A stretch of DNA of 13,641 nucleotides. Origin: Rickettsiales bacterium. GTDB taxonomy: Bacteria > Pseudomonadota > Alphaproteobacteria > Rickettsiales > UBA3002. The DNA is taken from assembly GCA_027489915.1 (NCBI GenBank), contig JAIXZB010000182.1:1-13641 (forward strand), given 5' to 3'. The position numbers and the translations under genes are program-made. The notes under the pieces are model-generated. The model was not told the DNA's origin and made no database searches. It saw only the letters and a list, made by a program, of their open reading frames with translations. This document shows positions 1 through 6,112 of this stretch, one piece after another (position 1 is the stretch's first letter; each line of letters begins with the position of its first letter).

Positions 1-826
1 CAGTCGTCACGCCTAACTCCGCCATACGCTCCACGCTCTCCACCCAGCGCACCACACCCGTTACCTGCTCCACAAGTAAACGCCGCACCTCGTCGGGGTT
101 GGTCACAACATCGGCGATCACGTTCGCAATCACAGGTACCACAGGCGCGGTCACTTTGGCTGCTGCCAGCGCCTCACGCATCGCATCGGCCGCAGGTTGC
201 ATCAAGCTGCAATGAAATGGTGCCGAAACTGCAAGTGGCACCGCCCGCTTCGCGCCGCGCTCTTTAGCAATCGCCATCGCCAGCTCAACCGCCGCCACTT
301 CGCCCGAAATCACAATCTGCGCCGCACCGTTATGGTTGGCAATCTCCACCACACCACCGCTTTGCGCAGCAGCTTCGGCCACAATAGCGCGCACCGCTTC
401 AATATCTGGCCCCAAAATCGCCGCCATCGCACCCTTGCCCGCAGGCACCGCCGCCTGCATGGCGCTTCCACGAATGCGCAGCAGTTTCGCCGTATCTCGC
501 AATGATATACTGCCCACCGCGCACAGTGCCGTGTATTCCCCCAGCGAATGGCCCGCAACACAGGTATAATTTTTCACATCCAGCCCCGCCTCGCGCTCCA
601 GCACGCGCAGCGCCGCAATCCCACACGCCATAATCGCCGGCTGGGTGTTTTCCGTCGCAATTAGCGCCTCCTCTGGCCCATCAAACAAAATCGCCGAAAG
701 CTTCTTATTCAACGCATCATCTACCTCCGCAAACACCTCACGTGCCGATGCAAACGCATCAAACAGGGCCTTGCCCATTCCCACCGCCTGCGAGCCCTGC
801 CCCGGAAACACCAATGCCTTTGTCAT
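1..826 (-). CDS. fabD: Malonyl-CoA:ACP transacylase FabD, N-terminal 275 residues (3' end outside window)
   Basis: FabD moves the malonyl group from malonyl-CoA to acyl carrier protein in the cytoplasm, supplying extender units for type II fatty-acid synthesis. Reading the minus strand from ATG at 826 gives an open frame to the window edge. It starts MTKALVFPGQGSQAVGMG, the usual GQGSQ opening of the family. The nucleophile motif GHSLGEY places the active-site serine at residue 94, Arg119 lies in the LRIRG segment, and the catalytic histidine is His205 in SAPFHCSLM. All three are within a few residues of their positions in E. coli FabD. The full protein is usually about 310 residues, so about 35 are missing. 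A purine-rich GAGGG stretch lies just upstream of the start. The gene is divergent from rpsF, as in many Alphaproteobacteria. No frameshift or missing key residue is seen. Confidence 0.97.
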   Translation of the reverse strand, partial: MTKALVFPGQGSQAVGMGKALFDAFASAREVFAEVDDALNKKLSAILFDGPEEALIATENTQPAIMACGIAALRVLEREAGLDVKNYTCVAGHSLGEYTALCAVGSISLRDTAKLLRIRGSAMQAAVPAGKGAMAAILGPDIEAVRAIVAEAAAQSGGVVEIANHNGAAQIVISGEVAAVELAMAIAKERGAKRAVPLAVSAPFHCSLMQPAADAMREALAAAKVTAPVVPVIANVIADVVTNPDEVRRLLVEQVTGVVRWVESVERMAELGVTT

Positions 827-952
827 ATACCACCCTCTCTAATTTCGCCCCTCACTACCGCCCCAACCCTCCCAAGTCAAATCACAATAGAAAACCCAAA
901 TAAATCAAAGCCCCGCGACGCGAAGCGAGCCCAAAAAAATATAAAAACCCTA

Positions 953-1112
953 CGTTTTCAAAAGGGATGCAGTGCTAGGCGTCGCGTAGCGCACCGATTG
1001 AGCGTAGCAGCGCTAGCGTAGCCGTTAAACAAACAGTGCGGGGCACTGTTTGTAGGCTTAAGCCTTGAGGGAGCAACGCAAGACAACGACGCAATGCGCC
1101 CTTTTCAAAACG
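953..1112. repeat. Structured intergenic element bounded by inverted repeats
   Basis: The outer arms CGTTTTCAAAAGGG (953-966) and CCCTTTTCAAAACG (1099-1112) are inverted copies with one mismatch and enclose 132 bases. Inside are a perfect 11-bp hairpin with a GGG loop (ACAAACAGTGC at 1029-1039, GCACTGTTTGT at 1043-1053) and the 12-bp palindrome AGGCTTAAGCCT (1054-1065). There are also several copies of a GCGTAGC-like word at 981-1022. No coding frame fits. The block resembles a mobile palindromic or structured RNA element rather than a terminator, because no T-tract follows the hairpins. Its edge words TGCTAGGCG (973-981) and CAACGACGCAATG (1084-1096) reappear, slightly changed, in the element upstream of radA. 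Confidence 0.6.
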
Positions 1113-1127
1113 TCACGGCTTTATTAC

Positions 1128-1155
1128 TTGCATTATGCTCTAGTCGCGCTATAAG
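1128..1155 (+). promoter_or_regulatory. Candidate sigma-70-type promoter of the rpsF operon
   Basis: TTGCAT (1128-1133) and TATAAG (1150-1155) are separated by 16 bases and face rpsF, which would give a leader of about 70 bases. The -10 box is good and the -35 keeps only the TTG core, which is common in Alphaproteobacteria. This is a visual match only; the placement downstream of the structured element and upstream of the leader hairpin supports it. Confidence 0.4.
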
Positions 1156-1162
1156 CCCTCTT

Positions 1163-1179
1163 CCTTCCACGGTGGAAGG
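1163..1179 (+). promoter_or_regulatory. Hairpin in the rpsF leader
   Basis: CCTTCCA (1163-1169) and TGGAAGG (1173-1179) form a perfect 7-bp stem closing on CGG. No T-tract follows, so it is not an intrinsic terminator. Leaders of rpsF operons in several bacteria carry a structure bound by the S6:S18 complex for feedback control. Whether this hairpin is part of such a motif cannot be settled by eye. Confidence 0.35.
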
Positions 1180-1233
1180 CATTAATCAACACGAGGTCAC
1201 TTGTTCGCAAATGGCCGTTAATGGAGTAGCAAT

Positions 1234-1581
1234 ATGAATCACTATGAAGTGACTTTCGTCGTTCGCCCCGACATGGCAAAAAACGACGTCCAAAAACTTA
1301 CCGATGCCCTGAGCAAAATCATCACCGATAACGGTGGAAGCGTCGTAAAAGCAGAATATTGGGGTATCCGCACCCTCGCCTACCGCATACAAAAAGTGAA
1401 CAAAGGCCACTACACTATGCTTGGCCTCACCACACCGTATGCTGCATTGGCCGAGCTCGAGCGCAATATCTCCATCAACGAAGATATCATCCGCACCTTA
1501 ACGGTGAAGGTGGATAGCATGGATGCAACGCCATCGGTGATGTTACAGCAAAAATCTGGCGACAGCTACGAAGCCGCATAA
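1234..1581 (+). CDS. rpsF: Small ribosomal subunit protein bS6
   Basis: bS6 binds the central domain of 16S rRNA together with bS18 during assembly of the 30S platform. The 115-residue product opens MNHYEVTFVVRPDM, the beta strand and turn typical of the family (YE-x-x-F-I-V-R-P). It contains the conserved segment WGIRTLAYRIQKVNKGHY at about residues 48-65. Length is normal and there is no long acidic C-terminal tail. The start is supported by GGAG at 1223-1226, seven bases upstream. It is the first gene of the rpsF-rpsR-rplI operon; 13 to 19 bases separate it from rpsR depending on the rpsR start. Feedback control by S6:S18 at the leader is possible but not shown. Confidence 0.97.
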   Translation: MNHYEVTFVVRPDMAKNDVQKLTDALSKIITDNGGSVVKAEYWGIRTLAYRIQKVNKGHYTMLGLTTPYAALAELERNISINEDIIRTLTVKVDSMDATPSVMLQQKSGDSYEAA

Positions 1582-1600
1582 GTAAAAAGGAAACATGAAC

Positions 1601-1933
1601 ATGGCATTTGAACGTAATTCAGGTGGACGCCCTCAGCGTTCGTTCGGCGATCGTCCCCAAGCAGGCGGCGATAGCGAAGGTGGTTTCGGTGGCGGTGCTG
1701 CTGGTGGCAAAAAAGTATTTTTCCGCCGTCGCAAAACCTGCCCACTCTCAGGCAATGCAGCACCCGTGATCGATTATAAAGACACCAAGCTGCTTGGTCG
1801 CTTTATTTCCGAGCGCGGCAAGATCCTGCCATCACGCATCACTGCAGTATGCGCGAAAAAACAGCGTGCATTGTCACGCGCTATCAAACGCGCGCGCAAT
1901 CTTGCATTGCTGCCATACGTTAACCAAATATAA
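1601..1933 (+). CDS. rpsR: Small ribosomal subunit protein bS18 with a glycine-rich N-terminal extension
   Basis: bS18 pairs with bS6 on the 30S platform. The core starts near residue 38 with [14 protein letters not shown] and runs through [25 protein letters not shown] and [23 protein letters not shown], which is unmistakable. The first 36 or so residues are a low-complexity Gly/Arg/Ser extension absent from the 75-residue E. coli protein, giving 110 residues. Two in-frame ATGs are possible. The one at 1601 lies nine bases after AAGGA (1587-1591); the one at 1595 lies only three bases after it. I prefer 1601 on spacing; 1595 would add two residues. The stop codon is followed directly by the rplI ribosome binding site, so translation of the two genes is probably coupled. 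Confidence 0.95.
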   Translation: MAFERNSGGRPQRSFGDRPQAGGDSEGGFGGGAAGGKKVFFRRRKTCPLSGNAAPVIDYKDTKLLGRFISERGKILPSRITAVCAKKQRALSRAIKRARNLALLPYVNQI

Positions 1934-1943
1934 GGAGCGCATC

Positions 1944-2453
1944 ATGCAAGTTATCCTTCTCGAGCGCATTTCCCGCCTTGGCAATATCGGTGAAACAGTC
2001 AACGTAAAGCCAGGCTATGCGCGCAATTTCCTGCTCCCAACCAAAAAAGCCCTGCGTGCAACCGAAGATAATAAAAAATTCTTCGATGCCCAGCGTGAAG
2101 TGTTAGAGCGCAACAACGCAGGTGCGAAAGCAGCAGCAGAAGCACGCGCAAGCACAATGCAAAACCTCACCGTTACGGTGATTCGTCAAGCATCCGATGA
2201 TGGCAAGCTCTACGGCTCCGTTGCCGTACGCGATATCTCCGAGGCATTGATAGAAGCGGGTCACAATGTCGAGCGTCGCTTGATTGATTTGAACAGCACC
2301 ATCAAAACCCTTGGTGTTTATAACGCGGTCATCAACCTGCATGCCGAAGTGCAAGTGCCACTGCGTGTGAACGTAGCGCGCAACTTGGAAAGCAAAATCC
2401 CCACAGAAGTGGAAGAGTTTGCACCGGTTGCAGACACGGACGAAGCAGCATAA
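1944..2453 (+). CDS. rplI: Large ribosomal subunit protein bL9
   Basis: bL9 binds 23S rRNA at the base of the L1 stalk and helps restrain translocation errors. The 169-residue product begins MQVILLERISRLGNIGETVNVKPGYARNFLLP in outline, with the diagnostic VKPGYARNFLLP at about residues 22-33. A long charged helix follows at about 40-75, then the C-terminal domain (GKLYGSVAVRDI at about 90-101). It is about 20 residues longer than E. coli L9, the extra being an acidic tail (EVEEFAPVADTDEAA). AGGAG at 1933-1937 lies six bases before ATG 1944. A longer frame open from 1794 overlaps rpsR and is not used. The gene ends the operon, 22 bases before a strong terminator. Confidence 0.97.
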   Translation: MQVILLERISRLGNIGETVNVKPGYARNFLLPTKKALRATEDNKKFFDAQREVLERNNAGAKAAAEARASTMQNLTVTVIRQASDDGKLYGSVAVRDISEALIEAGHNVERRLIDLNSTIKTLGVYNAVINLHAEVQVPLRVNVARNLESKIPTEVEEFAPVADTDEAA

Positions 2454-2475
2454 ATCTGCATTCACCAAAAATGCC

Positions 2476-2508
2476 AAAAGGGGCTCTTGCAAAAGAGCCC
2501 CTTTTTTT
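2476..2508 (+). terminator. Intrinsic terminator of the ribosomal protein operon
   Basis: AAAAGGGGCTCTT (2476-2488) and AAGAGCCCCTTTT (2493-2505) form a perfect 13-bp stem around a GCAA tetraloop, and a run of seven T ends at 2508. It lies 22 bases after the rplI stop. Because the left arm starts with an A-run, it could work weakly on the other strand too. Confidence 0.95.
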
Positions 2509-2621
2509 AATGCCATTCGCACCACCTCAATACACGCGCATAGCTGTCCTTATCGTATGGGTGAAATATGACAATCCCATGGCAACCATCCGCACAAAAA
2601 AATATATTTTCCAGCCTACAC

Positions 2622-2641
2622 AACCGTCACCAAACCGTCAC
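2622..2641 (+). promoter_or_regulatory. Tandem 9-base direct repeats upstream of the unknown gene
   Basis: AACCGTCAC occurs at 2622-2630 and again at 2633-2641, 11 bases apart, i.e. about one helical turn. An A/T-rich stretch (2596-2610) precedes it. A small hairpin TGTGAG/CTCACA (2663-2668 and 2676-2681) lies between it and the gene. Helically phased repeats suggest a regulator binding site, but no recognised operator consensus or clear promoter hexamers were found. Confidence 0.3.
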
Positions 2642-2711
2642 ATTTCATCCCTACCCTGAGCTTGTGAGACAAAAACTCACACTAACAAAAAACGAGCTTA
2701 AACAGGAGAAG

Positions 2712-3197
2712 ATGATGACCAATACTTTGAATACCCCCCGCGACTACGAATGGATGGGCCAAGTCGAACAGCAACTTCGCGCAGCACCGCAACAACCCAA
2801 TACAGGCAGAGCATTTGAAGAAGCAACCCGCGAAGCATTACGAAACAATCTATCAGGTCCCACAATACACAGTAACATCACGCGGCTTGATGTTGAGAAC
2901 CTTCACGGAAGGCTTACCGTGCGCGATAATCAAGGCAACGAAATTCACCATAAAAACGGTAACATTCCTGCCATCACTTGCGACGGCAAGGCACAAACCA
3001 TCAATCCCCAAAATGCAGCACGTCTGGCACAACAAGCCTTGTCACAACTGCCACCTCAAGTACTTGATAACGCCCTTAGTGCCACGCGTAACAACACCGC
3101 AACACCCAACTTCTCTGCATCCATAACGTATGAAGGCGCAAGCCCGCTTACACATCTATGCAATGCAGGCAAAGCCACAGGCGTGCTCGAGCGGTAA
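2712..3197 (+). CDS. Protein of unknown function, 161 residues
   Basis: I do not recognise this protein. It has no signal peptide and no membrane segment, so it is probably cytoplasmic. The N-terminal third is polar and Gln/Asn/Arg-rich with helical character (about residues 10-55). The middle looks like short beta strands (LHGRLTVRDNQGNEI at about 71-85, then GNIPAITCDGKAQTI). An Ala/Gln-rich helix follows (NAARLAQQALSQLP at about 106-119). It has one cysteine in the middle strand and one near the C-terminus. AGGAG at 2704-2708 defines the start region: ATG 2712 is three bases away and ATG 2715 six, so translation may begin at 2715. A frame open from 2568 has no ribosome binding site there. 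The gene stands alone between two intrinsic terminators, so it is likely monocistronic. A good ribosome binding site and its own terminator support it being a real gene. Confidence 0.8.
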   Translation: MMTNTLNTPRDYEWMGQVEQQLRAAPQQPNTGRAFEEATREALRNNLSGPTIHSNITRLDVENLHGRLTVRDNQGNEIHHKNGNIPAITCDGKAQTINPQNAARLAQQALSQLPPQVLDNALSATRNNTATPNFSASITYEGASPLTHLCNAGKATGVLER

Positions 3198-3222
3198 CAC
3201 GCACACAGTTTCCTCTCACTGA

Positions 3223-3256
3223 AGGCGGAGCGCCCCACACGCTCCGCTTCTTTTTT
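3223..3256 (+). terminator. Intrinsic terminator after the unknown gene
   Basis: GCGGAGCG (3225-3232) and CGCTCCGC (3240-3247) form a perfect 8-bp stem around CCCCACA. It can be extended by a G-U and an A-T pair, and is followed by a T-rich tail to 3256. It lies about 25 bases after the stop codon at 3197. Confidence 0.9.
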
Positions 3257-3339
3257 GCTTATGCACACCTTACACAAGTTTTTGTGGATGAAACCATAAC
3301 GCCATTTGGTATCATGCAAGCAAGAGCGCATAGTCATCG

Positions 3340-3347
3340 TATAAAAT
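3340..3347 (+). promoter_or_regulatory. Possible -10 box of dnaB
   Basis: TATAAAAT at 3340-3347 sits 28 bases before the dnaB ATG and after the upstream terminator, so a promoter is expected here. No good -35 hexamer is seen at 16-18 bases. Confidence 0.35.
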
Positions 3348-3374
3348 AAAAAACATCTCACTTGGCAAAAAAGC

Positions 3375-4856
3375 ATGGCACTCGTTCTTTCTACCGAAAC
3401 ACCGCTCGCCCCCACTACTCCGCTGCGCGAAGCCCCACATAACATCGAAGCCGAGCAAGCCCTCATCGGTGCCATCTTAGCCAATAACGAAGCGCTCAAC
3501 CACGTGGCAAGCGCCCTCGTGCCCGAAGATTTCTACGCCGAAATCCATCAGCGTTTATACCGCGCCATCCAGCAATTCCACAACCGCGGGATGATAGCCA
3601 ACCCCGTCACCCTAAAACACCATTTCACCCGCGATGATGGCATCGAAGATGCGTATCTCGCACGCCTGGTCGCCGCCTCCACCACCATCATCAACGTGCA
3701 TGATTATGCCACCATCATCCATGATCTGGCCACCAAGCGCGCCCTCATCGCCATCGGCGGCGATGTGGTCAACCGCGCCTTCGATCACCGCGATGAAGCA
3801 AGCGGCATCGAACAAGTCGAACATGCCGAACAGCTCCTCTTCGCACTCGCAACGGATGGCGATGCCGAAGGCCAGTTCAAACCCCTCAGGTCGTCACTCG
3901 CCGAAGCCATCATCCGCACCGAAAACGCATTCCGAATGGATGGTGCGGTGGTCGGCATTTCCACTGGCCTCACCGATTTAAATGCCAAACTCGGCGGCCT
4001 CCATAAATCCGATTTGGTCATTCTCGCAGGTCGCCCTTCGATGGGTAAAACCGCACTCGCCACCAACATCGCCTACAACGCCGCCAAATGGATGGCCGAA
4101 GAAGACGCAGAACGCGTCCGCGCAGGCGAAAAGGGTCGCTCGGTGGGTTTCTTCTCGCTCGAAATGTCAGGCGAACAGCTCGCCATGCGTCTGCTTGCCT
4201 CCGCCTGCAATATCCCCTCGCACAAACTCTCACGTGGCGAACTCACCAACGAAGAATTCGCGACTCTTTCGCAGCGTTCTGTCGAACTCGGCACCATGCC
4301 CTTTCATATCGACGATACGCCCGCCCTCTCCATCTCTGCCGTGCGCACCCGCGCCCGCCGCCTCAAGCGCCAGCACAACCTCTCCCTGCTCGTGGTCGAT
4401 TACCTCCAGCTCATCCGTCCATCATCGAACAAATCGCAAGCCAACCGCGTGCAGGAAATTTCCGAAATCACGCAAGGCTTAAAAGCCATCGCAAAAGAAC
4501 TCGATATCCCCGTCATCGCCCTTTCGCAGCTTTCCCGTGCCGTCGAACAGCGTGAAGACAAACGCCCTCAACTCGCCGATCTGCGCGAATCAGGCTCCAT
4601 CGAGCAAGACGCCGATTTGGTGATGTTCGTCTACCGCGAAGAATACTACACATCGCGCCAAGAACCACGCCCCGACACGTCCGAACACGCCGAGTGGCAA
4701 AGCAAAATGGAAAAAATCCACGGCCTCGCCCAAGTCATCATCGCCAAACATAGAAACGGCCCCATCGGCGTAGTAGACCTCCAATTCCAATCCGACCTCA
4801 CCCGCTTCGAGGATTTGGCAAGGGATGCGTATATTCCTGAACGGGCATATGAGTAA
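3375..4856 (+). CDS. dnaB: Replicative DNA helicase DnaB
   Basis: DnaB is the hexameric 5'-3' helicase that unwinds DNA at the replication fork and binds primase through its N-terminal domain. The 493-residue product has the N-terminal domain at about 20-160 (PHNIEAEQALIGAIL) and a RecA-type ATPase domain from about 185. Visible motifs are Walker A GRPSMGKT (219-226), SLEMS (261-265), Walker B LLVVDYLQL (338-346), SQLSRAVEQR (384-393), DLRESGSIEQDAD (402-414) and the arginine-finger-region segment KHRNGPIG (459-466). Length is normal, with no intein interrupting Walker A or the SQLSR region, sites where DnaB inteins are found. No clear Shine-Dalgarno precedes ATG 3375; the start fits the family's N-terminus. 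It follows a terminator, so it probably begins a transcription unit that may extend into alr. Confidence 0.97.
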   Translation: MALVLSTETPLAPTTPLREAPHNIEAEQALIGAILANNEALNHVASALVPEDFYAEIHQRLYRAIQQFHNRGMIANPVTLKHHFTRDDGIEDAYLARLVAASTTIINVHDYATIIHDLATKRALIAIGGDVVNRAFDHRDEASGIEQVEHAEQLLFALATDGDAEGQFKPLRSSLAEAIIRTENAFRMDGAVVGISTGLTDLNAKLGGLHKSDLVILAGRPSMGKTALATNIAYNAAKWMAEEDAERVRAGEKGRSVGFFSLEMSGEQLAMRLLASACNIPSHKLSRGELTNEEFATLSQRSVELGTMPFHIDDTPALSISAVRTRARRLKRQHNLSLLVVDYLQLIRPSSNKSQANRVQEISEITQGLKAIAKELDIPVIALSQLSRAVEQREDKRPQLADLRESGSIEQDADLVMFVYREEYYTSRQEPRPDTSEHAEWQSKMEKIHGLAQVIIAKHRNGPIGVVDLQFQSDLTRFEDLARDAYIPERAYE

Positions 4857-4935
4857 GTGAATAGTGAGTGGTGAATAGTGAATAGTAATGCTAGAACATA
4901 ATTCACCACTCACCATTCAACATTCACCATTCGCT
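4857..4935. repeat. Inverted heptanucleotide arrays filling the dnaB-alr spacer
   Basis: The whole 79-base spacer is built from 7-base units. Left side: GTGAATA, GTGAGTG, GTGAATA, GTGAATA (4857-4884). Right side: ATTCACC, ACTCACC, ATTCAAC, ATTCACC, ATTCGCT (4901-4935). The two sides are reverse complements: 4858-4876 pairs with 4901-4919 over 19 bases with one mismatch, leaving a 24-base loop. There is no T-tract. The right array ends exactly at the preferred alr start codon. Confidence 0.85.
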
Positions 4936-6027
4936 ATGTTCACCTCCCCCACAGTCACTGTACATCTAAGCGCCATAGTCCAAAACTGGCAAACCATGCG
5001 CGCTGCCTACACAGGTCAGGAAGTCGCCGCCGTGGTAAAAGCCAATGCCTATGGCTTAGGCGCAAACGAAGTCGCCACTGCACTCGCAGAAGCAGGCTGC
5101 CACACTTTCTTCGTCGCCACGCTAGATGAAGCCATCACCCTACGCCAAACCCTGCCCGATGTACGCATCCTCGTGTTCCACGGGGTGCAAGCAGGCGAAG
5201 AATTCGCCTTTCGAAGCAACCGCATCATTCCCGTGCTCAACTCACCCGAACAGCTCGCCCGTTGGCACCCCGTCGCGCGCGAATTCCGCGATGCGCAAAG
5301 CGCACTCCATCTCGACACCGCCATGGCACGCTTAGGGCTCACCGCCTCCGAATGGGCACAGTTGCAATCCACCCCCGAACTGTTCGAAGAGTGCCGCATC
5401 TCGCTCATCCTCAGCCACCTCGCCTGCGCGAGCGATGCCGAAGACGTGCGCAACGCCGAACAACTCACCCGCTTCATTGCCGCCACGGCCAACATAAAAA
5501 ACATCCCATTATCGCTCGCCAATTCGGGCGGCATCCTCCTCGGCGCGCCCTACCATTTCCACCTCGCCCGCCCCGGCTGCGCCCTCTATGGCATCCACCC
5601 CGCTGGTTATAACTCTGCTCATACCACCCTCCAGCAACCAGCAACACTCACCGCCCCCATCCTCCAAATCCGCACCCTGGATGCTGCGCAACAAGTCGGC
5701 TACGGTGGCACACAAACGCTTCCGCAAAACACCAAAATTGCCACCGTCGCCTGCGGCTACGCCGATGGCTATCTGCGCTCCATCAGCGGCAGCGGCGCAT
5801 ATGGCCTGCTGCGCGGCACGCGCGTCCCCCTTGTTGGCCGCGTCACCATGGATATGCTCACCTTCGATATAACCAGCATCAATGCAAACGAAGGCGACCG
5901 CATCACCTTACTTGGCCATGATGCGGGCGAAACCATCACCATCGATCAACTCGCGCAGTGGGCAAATACCATCGGCTACGAATGCCTCACCCGCCTAGGC
6001 GAACGCATTACGCGCGTGTATGCCTAA
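4936..6027 (+). CDS. alr: Alanine racemase
   Basis: Alr is the PLP enzyme that interconverts L- and D-alanine, providing D-alanine for peptidoglycan. The 363-residue product shows the PLP-lysine motif AVVKANAYGLG with Lys35. The N-terminal TIM-barrel continues through LDTAMARLG (127-134, Arg132), and SLANSGGI lies at 193-200. The C-terminal catalytic tyrosine is Tyr256 in VGYGG, followed by the GRVTMDM signature (301-307). Length is normal. ATG 4936 gives the usual short N-terminus (MFTSPTVTVHLSAI). An in-frame ATG at 4888 would add 16 residues encoded by the heptad array and is rejected. No Shine-Dalgarno precedes either start. The spacer to dnaB is 79 bases of repeat with no terminator, so read-through from dnaB is possible. 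Confidence 0.95.
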   Translation: MFTSPTVTVHLSAIVQNWQTMRAAYTGQEVAAVVKANAYGLGANEVATALAEAGCHTFFVATLDEAITLRQTLPDVRILVFHGVQAGEEFAFRSNRIIPVLNSPEQLARWHPVAREFRDAQSALHLDTAMARLGLTASEWAQLQSTPELFEECRISLILSHLACASDAEDVRNAEQLTRFIAATANIKNIPLSLANSGGILLGAPYHFHLARPGCALYGIHPAGYNSAHTTLQQPATLTAPILQIRTLDAAQQVGYGGTQTLPQNTKIATVACGYADGYLRSISGSGAYGLLRGTRVPLVGRVTMDMLTFDITSINANEGDRITLLGHDAGETITIDQLAQWANTIGYECLTRLGERITRVYA

Positions 6028-6030
6028 TCC

Positions 6031-6104
6031 CATACTCTAAACTCTAGACTCCATACTCCATACTCTCTATAACACCATGCATCATTCACCACTCACCATG
6101 CACT
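6031..6104. repeat. Second heptanucleotide array, between alr and mlaE
   Basis: Five tandem 7-base units, CATACTC, TAAACTC, TAGACTC, CATACTC, CATACTC (6031-6065), follow the alr stop. A second block (ATTCACC, ACTCACC, ATGCACT; 6084-6104) lies just before the mlaE start. The word ATTCACCACTCACCAT (6084-6099) is identical to 4901-4916 in the dnaB-alr spacer. No ribosome binding site or terminator is seen here. Confidence 0.75.
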
Positions 6105-6112
6105 AAGCACCC

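Larger units (their letters stand above)
827..1233. other. Divergent intergenic region between fabD and rpsF
   Basis: This 407-base spacer has no credible gene. It must hold the promoters of both fabD (leftward) and the ribosomal operon (rightward). About 150 bases in its middle (953-1112) form a foldable repeat-like block, annotated separately. The rpsF-proximal 120 bases contain a candidate promoter, a short hairpin and the rpsF ribosome binding site. On the fabD side, TTGACT is readable on the minus strand (880 to 875), but no convincing -10 box lies at the right distance. Confidence 0.8.

Noticed and set aside
852..880. Promoter for fabD on the minus strand (TTGACT then TAGTGA)
   Set aside because: The -10 candidate matches the consensus at only two positions; not supportable.
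1029..1053. 11-bp hairpin as an intrinsic terminator
   Set aside because: No T-run follows on either strand, and it lies between divergent genes where no terminator is needed.
1794..1943. Upstream in-frame extension of rplI
   Set aside because: It overlaps rpsR in another frame; ATG 1944 has AGGAG and the canonical bL9 N-terminus.
2103..2525. 140-residue minus-strand frame opposite rplI
   Set aside because: Antisense shadow of a certain ribosomal protein gene, beginning inside the terminator region; Cys/His-rich nonsense composition.
2568..2711. Upstream in-frame extension of the unknown gene
   Set aside because: No ribosome binding site at 2568 and the region holds regulatory-looking repeats; AGGAG lies at 2704-2708.
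3056..3499. 147-residue minus-strand frame
   Set aside because: It runs antisense across the end of the unknown gene, a strong terminator and the dnaB start; composition shows no protein-like pattern.
4888..4935. Upstream in-frame start for alr
   Set aside because: The 16 added residues are encoded by heptad repeats and are not part of the alanine racemase N-terminus.
4857..4935. CRISPR-like repeat array
   Set aside because: Units are 7 bases with no spacers between them, and no cas genes are present; it is a short tandem repeat.
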